A DNA stretch of 64,000 nt from positions 2,418,001 to 2,482,000 of the forward strand of contig NZ_CP084222.1 in the NCBI RefSeq assembly GCF_020268605.1, written 5' to 3'. The translations under genes were made by a program, and so were the position numbers. The stretch comes from Arsenophonus apicola. Its GTDB lineage: Bacteria > Pseudomonadota > Gammaproteobacteria > Enterobacterales > Enterobacteriaceae. Below the pieces are notes generated by a model, which searched no databases, was not told the DNA's origin, and saw only the letters and a program-made list of their open reading frames with translations. Shown here piece after piece: positions 10,548 to 19,528 of the stretch (positions within the stretch are counted from its first letter, which is position 1; each line of letters starts with the position of its first letter).

Positions 10548-10914
10548 AAACGTATTATCGAGAAATTGCAATATTAAATATTATAAAAAACAGAAAATAG
10601 CATAAAAAAAAGCCAGTTTAAACTGGCAAACATATCAAACACAACACCAGGGAAAGTCTCTATCTAACAAGAATGAAATGAACAAATAAGGCGTAGAAAT
10701 TGCAAGGACTAATTAGAGAATAGGTTAAAAATAATTATTTTCTATCTTTATTGATGATAATATGAGGCATATCAAAAAAACAACCATATCTATTAACATT
10801 AATGAAATAATATAACTGATAATTTGATCTGCAAATCAAACTTAATTTACTGAATTATAATATTTTTTGCTACAATACTTTATTATTAATTGCAAAATGA
10901 CAACCAGTTGCAAA
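10548..10914. other. Intergenic region before fldB with an isolated palindrome
   Basis: No gene is seen. At 10612-10627 lies a perfect palindrome, GCCAGTTTAAACTGGC. It is flanked by eight A residues on its left, so on the minus strand it reads as a hairpin plus T-run terminator. No minus-strand gene ends here, so it may be the relic terminator of a lost gene. The fldB promoter should lie in the last 100 bases. Confidence 0.5.
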
Positions 10915-11433
10915 ATGAAAATAGGTCTTTTTTATGGTTCTAGTACCTGCTACACCGAAATGGTAGCAGAGAAAATCCAATATAATTTAGGTGAAGAGTT
11001 AGTTGATTTACATAATATTAAAGATATTTCGCCGCAATTAATGGAAAATTACCAAATCCTGATTTTAGGTATTCCTACCTGGGATTTTGGCGAACTACAG
11101 GAAGATTGGCAAACCATTTGGGATGAACTCTGTTCGTTAAATCTCGCCGGCAAAATTGTATGCCTTTATGGTTTAGGTGATCAAATTGATTATGGCGATT
11201 GGTTTCTTGATGCACTTGGTATGCTTTATCATCAATTATTACTGATGCAAGTTAAATTTGTCGGTTTTTGGCCCACATCAGGGTATACCTTTAGCAGTCT
11301 TAAACCCTTAACAACGGATGGTAGTCAGTTTGTTGGACTAGCGCTCGATGAAACTAACCAATTCGAACAAACAGACGAACGAATAGAACAGTGGTGTATG
11401 CAAATATTAAATGAAATAGAAGCCTTATTATAA
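10915..11433 (+). CDS. fldB: Flavodoxin FldB
   Basis: FldB is an FMN-binding electron carrier, the second flavodoxin of enterics. The protein opens with [16 protein letters not shown], where GSSTCYTE is the FMN phosphate loop. It continues with the WDFGE and [18 protein letters not shown] isoalloxazine-contact segments. From this ATG it has 172 residues, matching E. coli FldB. A longer frame begins at 10867 and another ATG at 10897, but similarity starts at 10915. In E. coli it is divergent from xerD; here accessory DNA lies between. The last codons form half of the shared terminator with ygfX. Confidence 0.93.
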   Translation: MKIGLFYGSSTCYTEMVAEKIQYNLGEELVDLHNIKDISPQLMENYQILILGIPTWDFGELQEDWQTIWDELCSLNLAGKIVCLYGLGDQIDYGDWFLDALGMLYHQLLLMQVKFVGFWPTSGYTFSSLKPLTTDGSQFVGLALDETNQFEQTDERIEQWCMQILNEIEALL

Positions 11434-11445
11434 GGCTTCTATTTC
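11413..11445. terminator. Bidirectional terminator between fldB and ygfX
   Basis: A perfect 15-bp inverted repeat (GAAATAGAAGCCTTA with TAAGGCTTCTATTTC, 3-base loop) contains the last fldB codons and its stop. It separates the convergent genes fldB and ygfX. Confidence 0.8.
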
Positions 11446-11448
11446 ATA

Positions 11449-11856
11449 TCAAATATCAGGGTACTGCAACAGCAATTGATTTAAATTCCGCCACTCCTCT
11501 TCTGGCATACTATCTGAAGCAATCCATAACCGAATCCGCTTATTACATTGCCATGAGCGAAGAGTAAGTTTTACACCAAAAAAACAAAACCAAGGTTTTT
11601 TAACAATCAGCCATTCGCTTTTCTTCCACTGTATCTTATTACCATTAAGTAAAACTAAGCTACCTTTACAACGACTTATATTTTTTTGACTCCTTACCCA
11701 ACTTGCCACAATCAATAAGGTCGCTATCAACCAAGTGACCAGATTATTTGGCGGCCAAGATGAAAAGAAAACTAACAAGCCAATTCCCACATGAACACCC
11801 GTTGAAAAAAGCTGCGTCAGCCACGAAACATTGATATTAAATTTCCAAAGAACCAC
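11449..11856 (-). CDS. ygfX: Inner-membrane protein YgfX (CptA family)
   Basis: This 135-residue protein has two adjacent hydrophobic segments near residues 15-32 and 38-52, followed by a basic cytoplasmic part with a [19 protein letters not shown] stretch typical of YgfX. In E. coli YgfX (CptA) is paired with SdhE/YgfY; a toxin role via FtsZ and MreB has been proposed but is disputed. It overlaps the 3' end of sdhE by 20 bases, so the two are translationally coupled. Assignment is by order and family look. Confidence 0.85.
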   Translation of the reverse strand: MVLWKFNINVSWLTQLFSTGVHVGIGLLVFFSSWPPNNLVTWLIATLLIVASWVRSQKNISRCKGSLVLLNGNKIQWKKSEWLIVKKPWFCFFGVKLTLRSWQCNKRIRLWIASDSMPEEEWRNLNQLLLQYPDI

Positions 11857-12103
11857 GTTGTTTATTTCTACTCTGTATCAATTGAATCATATGATAAAGA
11901 CCATCATCATCAGGACGTCCATGATTCATCAACCAGTTGAACAAATCAGGATCTGCACACTCTAGTAAACGAACAAACAGACATTTCTCATCCTCTGTGA
12001 GTGAATCATATTCATACTCAAAAAAAGGCATAATGGCGATGTCCAACTCACGCATTCCCCTGCGACATGCCCAGTGGATCCTGGGTTTATGATTGATATC
12101 CAT
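11837..12103 (-). CDS. sdhE: FAD assembly factor SdhE
   Basis: SdhE (YgfY/CptB) promotes covalent attachment of FAD to the flavoprotein subunits of succinate dehydrogenase and fumarate reductase. The 88-residue product has the signature RGMRELD at 15-21, including the conserved Gly16, and the usual all-helical length. It is coupled to ygfX downstream and divergent from ygfZ, exactly as in E. coli. Confidence 0.94.
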   Translation of the reverse strand: MDINHKPRIHWACRRGMRELDIAIMPFFEYEYDSLTEDEKCLFVRLLECADPDLFNWLMNHGRPDDDGLYHMIQLIQSRNKQRGSLEI

Positions 12104-12362
12104 AAAATAAAATAACCTTAAATACTTTTGTGAATAATTTTTGCTTCCATATCATAATTTAGCGTAGCAAATTCTAATCAATATCGAAATGATTTAAGTA
12201 ACATTTTTGTAAAAACCACAACTAGTCACTAACTAAAAACTTTATATAGAAAAATTATTCGACATAAATTTTGTTAGTTAATTTTGATAATATTACTTGC
12301 TTTGTCAGCTAGCTATTTTACCATTATGACAACTCTTATCCAGGTTACTAACGGATGATCAC

Positions 12363-13349
12363 ATGATAAGCCTAAATAAATTTACACCAGAGACTGGCAA
12401 AACAGAGCACCAATTACCATTAACATTAATGTCACTTAACGACTGGAGTTTTATCACAGCAACAGGGATTGATGCCGAAAAATATTTACAGGGTCAATTA
12501 ACCGCGGATATTACCACGTTAACGCCACAACAACATATATTCACCGCCCACTGTGATGCCAAAGGGAAAATGTGGAGCACGCTACGTTTATTTCACTATA
12601 ACGAAGGCTTTGGCTATATTTTACGCTCCAATGTGGCAGTAAAACAACTAAGTGAACTGAAAAAATACGCGGTTTTCTCGCAAATAACCCTCAGTCAGCA
12701 ACCTAATATTATGTTGTTAGGAGTTGCTGGCCAAGGGGCTCGCGCTACCTTGAGCAATCACTTTGCTCAATTGCCTAATCAGGAAAAACCAGTTATACAT
12801 CTTGAGCAAACGACTTTACTCCACTTTAATGTACCATCCGAACGTTTTTTAATTGTTACCGATAGCGCGACTGCAGCTAAACTGACAAAACATTTCCCCC
12901 AACATGGTGATAGTCAGCAATGGCTAGCTTTAGATATTGCTGCCGGTATTGCTAATATTGATATTGAAAATAGTGAACAATTTATTCCACAAGCCGTTAA
13001 TCTACAAGCATTACCGGCCAGTATCAGTTTTCACAAAGGCTGCTACAGCGGACAGGAAACGGTCGCTCGAGCAAAATATCGCGGTGCCAATAAACGCGCC
13101 ATGTTTTGGTTAGCAGGGTCAGCAAACACGCTGCCAAAAGCCGGAGAAGCTATCGAATGGAAAATTGGTGATAACTGGCGGCGTACTGGAATAGTATTGG
13201 CGGCCGTTAACTTGGTAAAGGGTTTTATTAGTATTCAAGTTGTTATGAATAATGATATGGCTAAAGAGAGTGTTTTCCGTGTGGCAGGAGAAGAACAAAG
13301 CCAACTTACTATTCAACCCTTGCCTTATTTATTGACGGAAGAGGAATAG
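12363..13349 (+). CDS. ygfZ: tRNA-modifying / Fe-S cluster protein YgfZ
   Basis: YgfZ is a folate-binding GcvT-like protein needed for activity of certain Fe-S enzymes such as the tRNA methylthiotransferase MiaB. The 328-residue protein has the diagnostic KGCYSGQE motif at 225-232 with the essential Cys227, plus the N-terminal YLQGQLTADI segment. It is divergent from sdhE as in E. coli. Confidence 0.94.
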   Translation: MISLNKFTPETGKTEHQLPLTLMSLNDWSFITATGIDAEKYLQGQLTADITTLTPQQHIFTAHCDAKGKMWSTLRLFHYNEGFGYILRSNVAVKQLSELKKYAVFSQITLSQQPNIMLLGVAGQGARATLSNHFAQLPNQEKPVIHLEQTTLLHFNVPSERFLIVTDSATAAKLTKHFPQHGDSQQWLALDIAAGIANIDIENSEQFIPQAVNLQALPASISFHKGCYSGQETVARAKYRGANKRAMFWLAGSANTLPKAGEAIEWKIGDNWRRTGIVLAAVNLVKGFISIQVVMNNDMAKESVFRVAGEEQSQLTIQPLPYLLTEEE

Positions 13350-13404
13350 CATATGCATTGATTGCTAATAAAAATTTATTCCGTTAAGCATTTTTCCTAT
13401 GGCA

Positions 13405-13432
13405 AAACAGGGATCTTGAAAATAGCCCTGTT
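13405..13432 (+). terminator. Probable terminator after ygfZ
   Basis: AACAGGG and CCCTGTT form a 7-bp stem about 55 bases beyond the ygfZ stop. The T-run is weak. Confidence 0.5.
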
Positions 13433-14214
13433 ATAAAATTAATCTCTAATTAAGTCATCTTATTAATTTCATTGGTAAAAACCAAAGCAGCATATCAATT
13501 ATCGCCTATACAATTATAGTTTAAAGATTCAGAATGACTCTGATGAATGGGTAGATTTGCCAATTAATTAATCAGTTGGTTGATATTAGAGAGTTTGGGT
13601 GGATGGATATATTTTACTTAAATATTATTCGCTTCAATGGCGAACCTTTAATTATATTCTATAAAAGTTTTGGATCTTTTTTATCTTACACTTACCAATT
13701 GCTTATGGTTGAAAATAAGAACCCGTCAATTTAGCAACAACTTCATCATCCTTGAGGTAATCACCATTACCTACGACCATGCAACACGTTTTCTCTGTTG
13801 TTAATCCCTTTCCCTGACCATAAAATACACAAAAATTTATTCGCAACTACAGCAAATTGCATTAATGTTATTTTATGCAGCTATTTACCAATCAAACCTG
13901 GCAACGTGACTAGTAATATTAAACCCATATAAATGCAATATAACTTATTTTGTTGAATAAATTTAATAATTATAAAAATATATATTTTTAGATTAAAACA
14001 ACCTGATACTTGCATAAAGTCATAAATGGTTATCGGCAGAATAACGCTTAATAATAACTGGCAGCATAATGGCATAATATTCACAGCTAAACCTTCGTCA
14101 CATCATTCTGACTTTAATTAAACTGGAATCAAATAGGCAAGAACCAAATAAAAATAGCGCCAAAATATAACTCTAGCGCTATTGTTATTACTAGAAAAAT
14201 ATTCGTTATCGCGG
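13433..14214. other. Degenerate non-coding stretch, possible gene remnants
   Basis: No convincing gene. On the minus strand a short frame around 13705-13825 reads GLTTEKTCCMVVGNGDYLKD..., ending at a stop, and looks protein-like. It has no start, and a neighbouring frame carries a plausible N-terminus (MQFAVVANKF). This may be a broken small gene I cannot name. A 67-residue hydrophobic frame at 13881-14084 has no ribosome binding site and is probably chance. In E. coli yqfA follows ygfZ; it is not recognisable here. Confidence 0.35.
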
Positions 14215-14541
14215 TTAATTCATTCTTAATGTAGGAGTAATAGCTGCTACAAGGGAAATCATAGCCTCTGTCTGAATAATATTATTCATTATTACTGCCA
14301 CACTTTCATTAGCAGCAGCAAAAGTAACTGTAGCATCAGTCAAAATCTCAGCTATTTCATCTATACTATCTGCCATTTGTAGTGTTGATTCGGTTATCGC
14401 TTTTACTAACAATATATCAAGTTTATCACCAAAAACACCATCTATTAATAATGGGTTAGAATATGATTGATAATATTCCTCTAGGGATTGTTCTGATGAT
14501 TTGCCATTATTATTAGTTTGAGAAGTGATTGTACTTTCCAT
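14215..14541 (-). CDS. Small protein, weakly RebB-like (R-body family)
   Basis: This 108-residue protein follows a clear AAAGGAT ribosome binding site. After a hydrophilic N-terminus it is mainly helical and amphipathic. The C-terminal half (ITESTLQMADSIDEIAEI, then ESVAVIMNNIIQTEAM) recalls the RebB killing-trait family: a T-[DE]-S-x-x-Q start, then a central S-x-A-x-x-M-x-N-x-x-x-T segment. RebB proteins polymerise into R-bodies. The similarity is weak and judged by eye. It is the last of three minus-strand genes separated by 250 and 90 bases; the other two are paralogues of unknown role. Confidence 0.6.
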   Translation of the reverse strand: MESTITSQTNNNGKSSEQSLEEYYQSYSNPLLIDGVFGDKLDILLVKAITESTLQMADSIDEIAEILTDATVTFAAANESVAVIMNNIIQTEAMISLVAAITPTLRMN

Positions 14542-14792
14542 TTTTTATCCTTTCCTTGATTAAATAACAGTATAAATCCTACATATTAAATAGTGTTATA
14601 ATAAAAAAATATAACAATGAAACTTGTTCTAATGATACATTATCTAACAATGTAAATAACAATCAATTACTTATAAAGATATCTTTAACCTGATATCCAG
14701 TATTATTTATATTAATTACCTAATAATAAGCATCCGATTTATTGATAATTATTTTTTATATCATAAATATATTAATTATTTTTTCATCACTA

Positions 14793-15629
14793 TTACCAAT
14801 CAATACAAGATTTATAATTTGTTTTTTTAGGCAGCATATTATTCTGTGTCAACCAATCAGAAAGAACAATAAATCTAAAACCAATAATTAGCTTTAGATC
14901 GTCATGAGATAAGGTAGAATTTAAAAATTTAAGTTCTATTTTTGCTATCTCAATTTTCCGCTCTGACTCCTCAACAGGCTTATATTTTTTGTCCTCTTCG
15001 TCATAACATATTTTTATTTCAGCTGAATATAAATATAACCTGATAACATTAGATTCTGAGCTTAATACGGTATGGGTAAACAAAATACCGTTATTTTTGT
15101 CAGTAGTATTGGCAATAGAATGATTGAGCAGGGTCTTTAATGATGAATTAATATATTGTTTTTCTTGCTCTGATATATTTTGATATTGCTGTAATAATTT
15201 TTCTAATATATCTTTATAATTATTATTATCATAATAAATTTTATAATTAGATGAAGTTTCGACTAGAAACATGCTACTAGATAAGAGTATGGAAAGATAC
15301 TTATGATAATTTTCATCATTATTTTTTTTATCTGGATCCAGCGGATCCCAATCACAGATTTCTTTAATAAAAGAGAGATAAGATGTTACAAAGTGTTGTG
15401 GATTATCAGTAAGTTTTGATAATAATTTTTCTACTTCATTATTACTATGCATCTCTTTTAATAAATCTTCTTCTGCTAATACCCTTTCTATATCATTACC
15501 AATGGCAATTGCTCCACTAGTAACTAAATCTGATTTTGAATTTTCGTTTTTAATTATATAGTTATTAAGAATAGAATTATATGCTCCACTCAGAATTGAA
15601 TATAAATTTTTATCTTTAAATAGCTTCAT
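14793..15629 (-). CDS. Uncharacterised protein, paralogue of the next gene
   Basis: I do not recognise this 278-residue acidic, Asn/Lys-rich protein. The start at 15629 (MKLFKDKN) is preferred because AAAAGGAT precedes it by 6-8 bases; an upstream ATG at 15665 has none. No signal peptide or membrane segment is evident. The region around residues 170-220 aligns with the neighbouring gene: SLKTLLNHSIANTTDKNN and GILFTHTVLSS here match SVTQLAKAALSYSEQKNN and SVLFTQGVIAS there. The C-termini share a D-x-W-I/L pattern. The pair plus the RebB-like gene form an accessory cluster in the space expected for gcvHP. Confidence 0.7.
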   Translation of the reverse strand: MKLFKDKNLYSILSGAYNSILNNYIIKNENSKSDLVTSGAIAIGNDIERVLAEEDLLKEMHSNNEVEKLLSKLTDNPQHFVTSYLSFIKEICDWDPLDPDKKNNDENYHKYLSILLSSSMFLVETSSNYKIYYDNNNYKDILEKLLQQYQNISEQEKQYINSSLKTLLNHSIANTTDKNNGILFTHTVLSSESNVIRLYLYSAEIKICYDEEDKKYKPVEESERKIEIAKIELKFLNSTLSHDDLKLIIGFRFIVLSDWLTQNNMLPKKTNYKSCIDW

Positions 15630-15721
15630 AAAATATCCTTTTATATTAGGATGTAATATGGTCAAAAATAGTTAACTTTTATGCTTAAACAGTAAATAAA
15701 AATAAGAAAAGGTAATAGTTA

Positions 15722-16579
15722 TTATTTATTTCCAAAACAATAGTTCATTGCTTTTTTATTATCCTTTGCTTTTGTTTTCATTTTTCTTATCCATTCATCT
15801 AAATCACTTCTAGTCGTATCCAGTAAAATTTCCGCAATTTTTTTGTCATAAATAAAAGTATGCATTTTTAGCACCAGATTTTTTATTTGTATACGAGAAA
15901 CATATTTATCCGTAGGTTCACTTTTAGTTTTGCCTGTCTGTCTTTCAAATAGAATATGCGAAGAATTTATATAAAATTTCACATCATCTTTATTTGCCGA
16001 TGCGATAACACCTTGGGTAAATAATACACTGTTATTTTTTTGTTCAGAATAAGATAATGCAGCTTTAGCTAACTGAGTAACAGAATTTTTAATTTTCTGC
16101 TTATCAGCACCAGTAATACTATCATATATATCCACAATCTTATCAATGAGATCATCATAATTCTCTTCTCGATAATTAAGATCAAGTAATTTATCTTCTT
16201 CTACCATCATTAGCACATTTTTTTTCATTTCTTCGGCATATGTTATATATGCTTCGGAATTACCCAACATAATAGCTTTTTGTGGTTCATAACCAACGCC
16301 ACCCATTGCAATGGTACTTATAATAGCCAGACCATTAGCTGGCGATTCCGCCAATTTTTCGGCAGTAATATCCTTTGATTTTCCATCTCGATTCATTTCA
16401 TTAAGCTGTTGAGCAATTATCAAATCTTTATCTTGATGAGCGCCAATAACATCCCCTGTAGATACTGTAATTTTTGAGTCACTATAATAGTCTTGGTTTA
16501 ATGATGCGGATACTGGTCTTAACGATTTGATCCAATCAATTAGTTTTTCATATTGCTCTTCCATATTTATTTCATTCAT
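15722..16579 (-). CDS. Uncharacterised protein, paralogue of the previous gene
   Basis: This 285-residue protein has no known function. The start at 16579 (MNEINMEEQYEK) is preceded by GGAG at the right distance; the frame extends 27 codons further upstream without a ribosome binding site. It shares the KNN-[GS]-x-LFT motif and the surrounding ~60 residues with the downstream gene, so the two arose by duplication. The N-terminal third differs (Gly/Ala-rich, ISTIAMGGVGYEPQKAIMLG). A (AAAT)n tract lies about 90 bases upstream of the start and could affect expression. Confidence 0.7.
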   Translation of the reverse strand: MNEINMEEQYEKLIDWIKSLRPVSASLNQDYYSDSKITVSTGDVIGAHQDKDLIIAQQLNEMNRDGKSKDITAEKLAESPANGLAIISTIAMGGVGYEPQKAIMLGNSEAYITYAEEMKKNVLMMVEEDKLLDLNYREENYDDLIDKIVDIYDSITGADKQKIKNSVTQLAKAALSYSEQKNNSVLFTQGVIASANKDDVKFYINSSHILFERQTGKTKSEPTDKYVSRIQIKNLVLKMHTFIYDKKIAEILLDTTRSDLDEWIRKMKTKAKDNKKAMNYCFGNK

Positions 16580-16666
16580 AAACACTCCATATTTAATAAT
16601 AAAAAATTTAATATAAATAATATTTATTTTAAACTGGTAAAAATAACCTAATACAACCATTTAAAT

Positions 16667-16694
16667 TTAAATAAATAAATAAATAAATAAATAA
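16667..16694. repeat. Tetranucleotide repeat (AAAT), about seven copies
   Basis: Uninterrupted AAAT units lie in the region upstream of the minus-strand gene starting at 16579. Such short tandem repeats change length by slippage and can alter promoter spacing. Confidence 0.85.
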
Positions 16695-16955
16695 AACAAT
16701 TACCATACAGTTGCTATAAAAACTCAATACGCTGTTCACCCCAACATCATATTTTATTTTGCTGTTTATTTTAATTTGCATTTTATCACGAATAATAACA
16801 TTGTAATCAATAACAATTGTCATTAATGATATATGGTTTTATTAAATAAAAATAACTGATTAAAGTAGTATCTATTTAATTATGTTCATTGTCGTTTTAT
16901 TATTAACCCACTAATTTTTTAATAAAATAAACGTAAAAAATATAATTAAATAACT

Positions 16956-18056
16956 TTAGTTAATTAATGCTTTTCCATAACGAACAAAGCTAGGTTTTAC
17001 AACCTGCACTGACTTCTCATGTTTTTTTATTTGCACAACCGCTTGCATGCCAATATTCAATGGTACTCGTGCTAAAGCAATACTTAAGCCCAAAGTTGGC
17101 GAAAAAGTGCCACTGGTAATGATCCCTTCACACAACTTGCCTGCTGGATCTGTAAAACGAACGGGTAAATCGGCTTGTAATGTCCCTCTATCACGCATTA
17201 CTAAACCAACCAATTTTTCTGTGCCTACCTGACGTTGCCTTTCTAATGCATCTCGGCCGATAAAATAGCGCTCTTCCGGCTGCCAAGCAATTGTCCATTC
17301 CATATTAGCAGCCAGTGGTGATACCAATTCACTCATTTCTTGTCCATAAAAATTCATTCCAGCTTCTAGACGAAGAGTATCACGCGTTGCCAATCCTGCC
17401 GGTTTAATATCTAAATCAAGTAATTTTTGCCAAAAATTGACAGCTTGCTCTTTCGGCAGTGCTATCTCATAACCTAATTCACCGGTATAACCTCCGGTAG
17501 TAATAAACCAATCATCGATTTGTTTACCATAAAAGAGTGGCATATTAATAACTGCGCTTTTCTGTTGTTCATTAAGCAGAGATTGCACTTTCAGTTGCGC
17601 ATCTGGCCCTTGAATAGCAATAAATGCCAGATCATCACGTACCTGCACATCAATTAAATAATTTTTAATATGCTCATTGATCCAAGCTAAGTCTTTTTGC
17701 CGGGTGGCAGAATTGGCAATTAAGCGATAGTAGTCATCATCAAAATAGTAGACAACTAAATCATCGATCACGCCGCCAGAAGCATTTAACATACCAGTAT
17801 AAAGCGCTTCACCAGTCTGCTTCAGTTTTGCTACATCATTGGCTAATAAATAACGTAGAAAATCTCGGCACTGTTCACCATGTAGATCAATAATTGTCTG
17901 GTAAGAAATATCAAACATGCCAGCAGCGGTACGAACAGCATGGTGTTCAGCGATTTGTGAACCATAATGCAATGGCATCCTCCAACCATGAAAATCAATC
18001 ATAGTTGCATTGCAGGCCAAATGCTGATCATATAATGAAGTCTGTTTTACCGTCAT
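16956..18056 (-). CDS. gcvT: Aminomethyltransferase (glycine cleavage T protein)
   Basis: GcvT transfers the methylene group from aminomethyl-lipoyl GcvH to tetrahydrofolate, releasing ammonia. The 366-residue protein (start at 18056, [12 protein letters not shown], with GAGG upstream) is close to E. coli Gcv[15 protein letters not shown], the [10 protein letters not shown] folate region and [12 protein letters not shown] frame extension to 18089 lacks similarity. In relatives gcvH and gcvP follow directly. Here they are absent and unrelated accessory genes follow, so the T protein is orphaned unless gcvHP lie elsewhere. It lies downstream of ubiI, as in E. coli. Confidence 0.95.
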   Translation of the reverse strand: MTVKQTSLYDQHLACNATMIDFHGWRMPLHYGSQIAEHHAVRTAAGMFDISYQTIIDLHGEQCRDFLRYLLANDVAKLKQTGEALYTGMLNASGGVIDDLVVYYFDDDYYRLIANSATRQKDLAWINEHIKNYLIDVQVRDDLAFIAIQGPDAQLKVQSLLNEQQKSAVINMPLFYGKQIDDWFITTGGYTGELGYEIALPKEQAVNFWQKLLDLDIKPAGLATRDTLRLEAGMNFYGQEMSELVSPLAANMEWTIAWQPEERYFIGRDALERQRQVGTEKLVGLVMRDRGTLQADLPVRFTDPAGKLCEGIITSGTFSPTLGLSIALARVPLNIGMQAVVQIKKHEKSVQVVKPSFVRYGKALIN

Positions 18057-18267
18057 TGTTCTATATACCTCATTAATAGGTATAGGCAAACTAAGTTGTT
18101 AAATCAAAATACCTATGCATAGATGTAACATATTAATTTTAAAAACAGAGTTGCGACATGGCAAAAAAATAAGCAAAGTTGCTAAATCAAATTAATTGAA
18201 ACAACTATTTCAAGCCGACAGCGTTATTTCCTGTAAAACGATAGATTAAGCGCAATGCAGTGATAAG

Positions 18268-19503
18268 TTACACTATTTCTGCGGAGTTGGTTGTGACCTT
18301 TGCTAACCATTCAGGCATATCATGTGATCCTAACGCATAACTTAGCAACTTTGGTTTTATGCCTGGCACTGTATTAGTCAACAGTAATCCAACATCACGA
18401 ACCATTTTTTTGATTGGGTTATTGCCATCAAATAATTGGCGCAACCCCTGCATACTAGCCAACATCAATACGGCACTATATTTACGTTTACGTTCATAAC
18501 TTTGTAAATAAAGATACTGGCCGATATCTTTACCTGCGGTATTCAAACGTCGTAATTGCCCAATCAATTCAGCAACATCCATCAAGCCTAAATTTACTCC
18601 TTGCCCTGCTAAAGGGTGGATGGTGTGGGCTGCATCACCTATTAAAGCGATACGTTGACCGGCAAAATTTCGTGCATACTGGCCTATAAGTGGAAAAATT
18701 TGACGTTCACTGATTAACTGACAAAAACCGAGGCGCATATCTAAAGCTACGCTTAACTCTTTTTCAAAGGTAGACACTTCTAAATCCAGGCGTCTATGCG
18801 CTTGCATTGCCGGCAAAGACCAAACGATTGAGCAAAGATGAGGATCGTATAACGGTAAAAAAGCTAAAATGCTATCGCTATGAAAAGATTGACGAGCAGT
18901 ATGCATATGGGGCAGCTCAGTTCGAATGGTGGCGACTAATGCCGTATGTTCATAGTCCCAAAAGCTAAGTGGAATATCCGCTTGTTCCCTTAGCCATGAT
19001 TTAGCACCATCCGCACCAACAACTAACCTTGCAGTCAGCATCTGCTCATTATCAACAGTCATAAATACTTCATTCTCACCCCAAACAATTTTTTTCAACC
19101 TATTTTCTGTTAATAAGGTAATATCTGTGCTTGATTGAGCCTGTTGCCATAAAGTTCCACGAATAATCGAATTTTCAATGATATGTCCGAGACCGGTTAA
19201 ATAATGCTCCTTGGCATCAAATTGAATATGACCAAAGCTATCCTGCTGCCAAACCTCCATGTGCTGATAACGACCAACTCGTTTTTGCACAATTGCCTGC
19301 CAAACACCTAAATGTTCGAGTAATTTCTGACTCGCTGCATTAATAGCAGACACTCTAAGTGAAGGCGCCTGTTGCGCATCAAATTGATGTTGTGGGGGAG
19401 AATTTTCAATAATGGCAATTCTCATACCACAACCCCGTAATCCACAAGCTAGAGCGAGGCCAACCATACCACCACCCACAATAACCACATCAAACGATTG
19501 CAT
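18268..19503 (-). CDS. ubiI: 2-octaprenylphenol hydroxylase UbiI (VisC)
   Basis: UbiI is the FAD monooxygenase that hydroxylates C5 of the ubiquinone ring precursor. The 411-residue protein begins with the Rossmann motif VIVGGGMVGLALA. It has the second FAD motif GDAAHTIHPLAGQGVNLG, shared by the UbiH/UbiI/UbiF family, and aligns end to end with E. coli VisC. It is the last gene of pepP-ubiH-ubiI, 25 bases after ubiH. Confidence 0.95.
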   Translation of the reverse strand: MQSFDVVIVGGGMVGLALACGLRGCGMRIAIIENSPPQHQFDAQQAPSLRVSAINAASQKLLEHLGVWQAIVQKRVGRYQHMEVWQQDSFGHIQFDAKEHYLTGLGHIIENSIIRGTLWQQAQSSTDITLLTENRLKKIVWGENEVFMTVDNEQMLTARLVVGADGAKSWLREQADIPLSFWDYEHTALVATIRTELPHMHTARQSFHSDSILAFLPLYDPHLCSIVWSLPAMQAHRRLDLEVSTFEKELSVALDMRLGFCQLISERQIFPLIGQYARNFAGQRIALIGDAAHTIHPLAGQGVNLGLMDVAELIGQLRRLNTAGKDIGQYLYLQSYERKRKYSAVLMLASMQGLRQLFDGNNPIKKMVRDVGLLLTNTVPGIKPKLLSYALGSHDMPEWLAKVTTNSAEIV

Positions 19504-19528
19504 AGTTAAAATATTCCTTGTTAAATAG

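Noticed and set aside
13881..14084. 67-codon hydrophobic minus-strand frame
   Set aside because: No ribosome binding site, no recognisable family; hydrophobicity follows from AT-rich sequence.
16629..16823. 64-codon minus-strand frame upstream of the unknown cluster
   Set aside because: Its hydrophobic stretch is just the translated (AAAT)n tract and it has no ribosome binding site.
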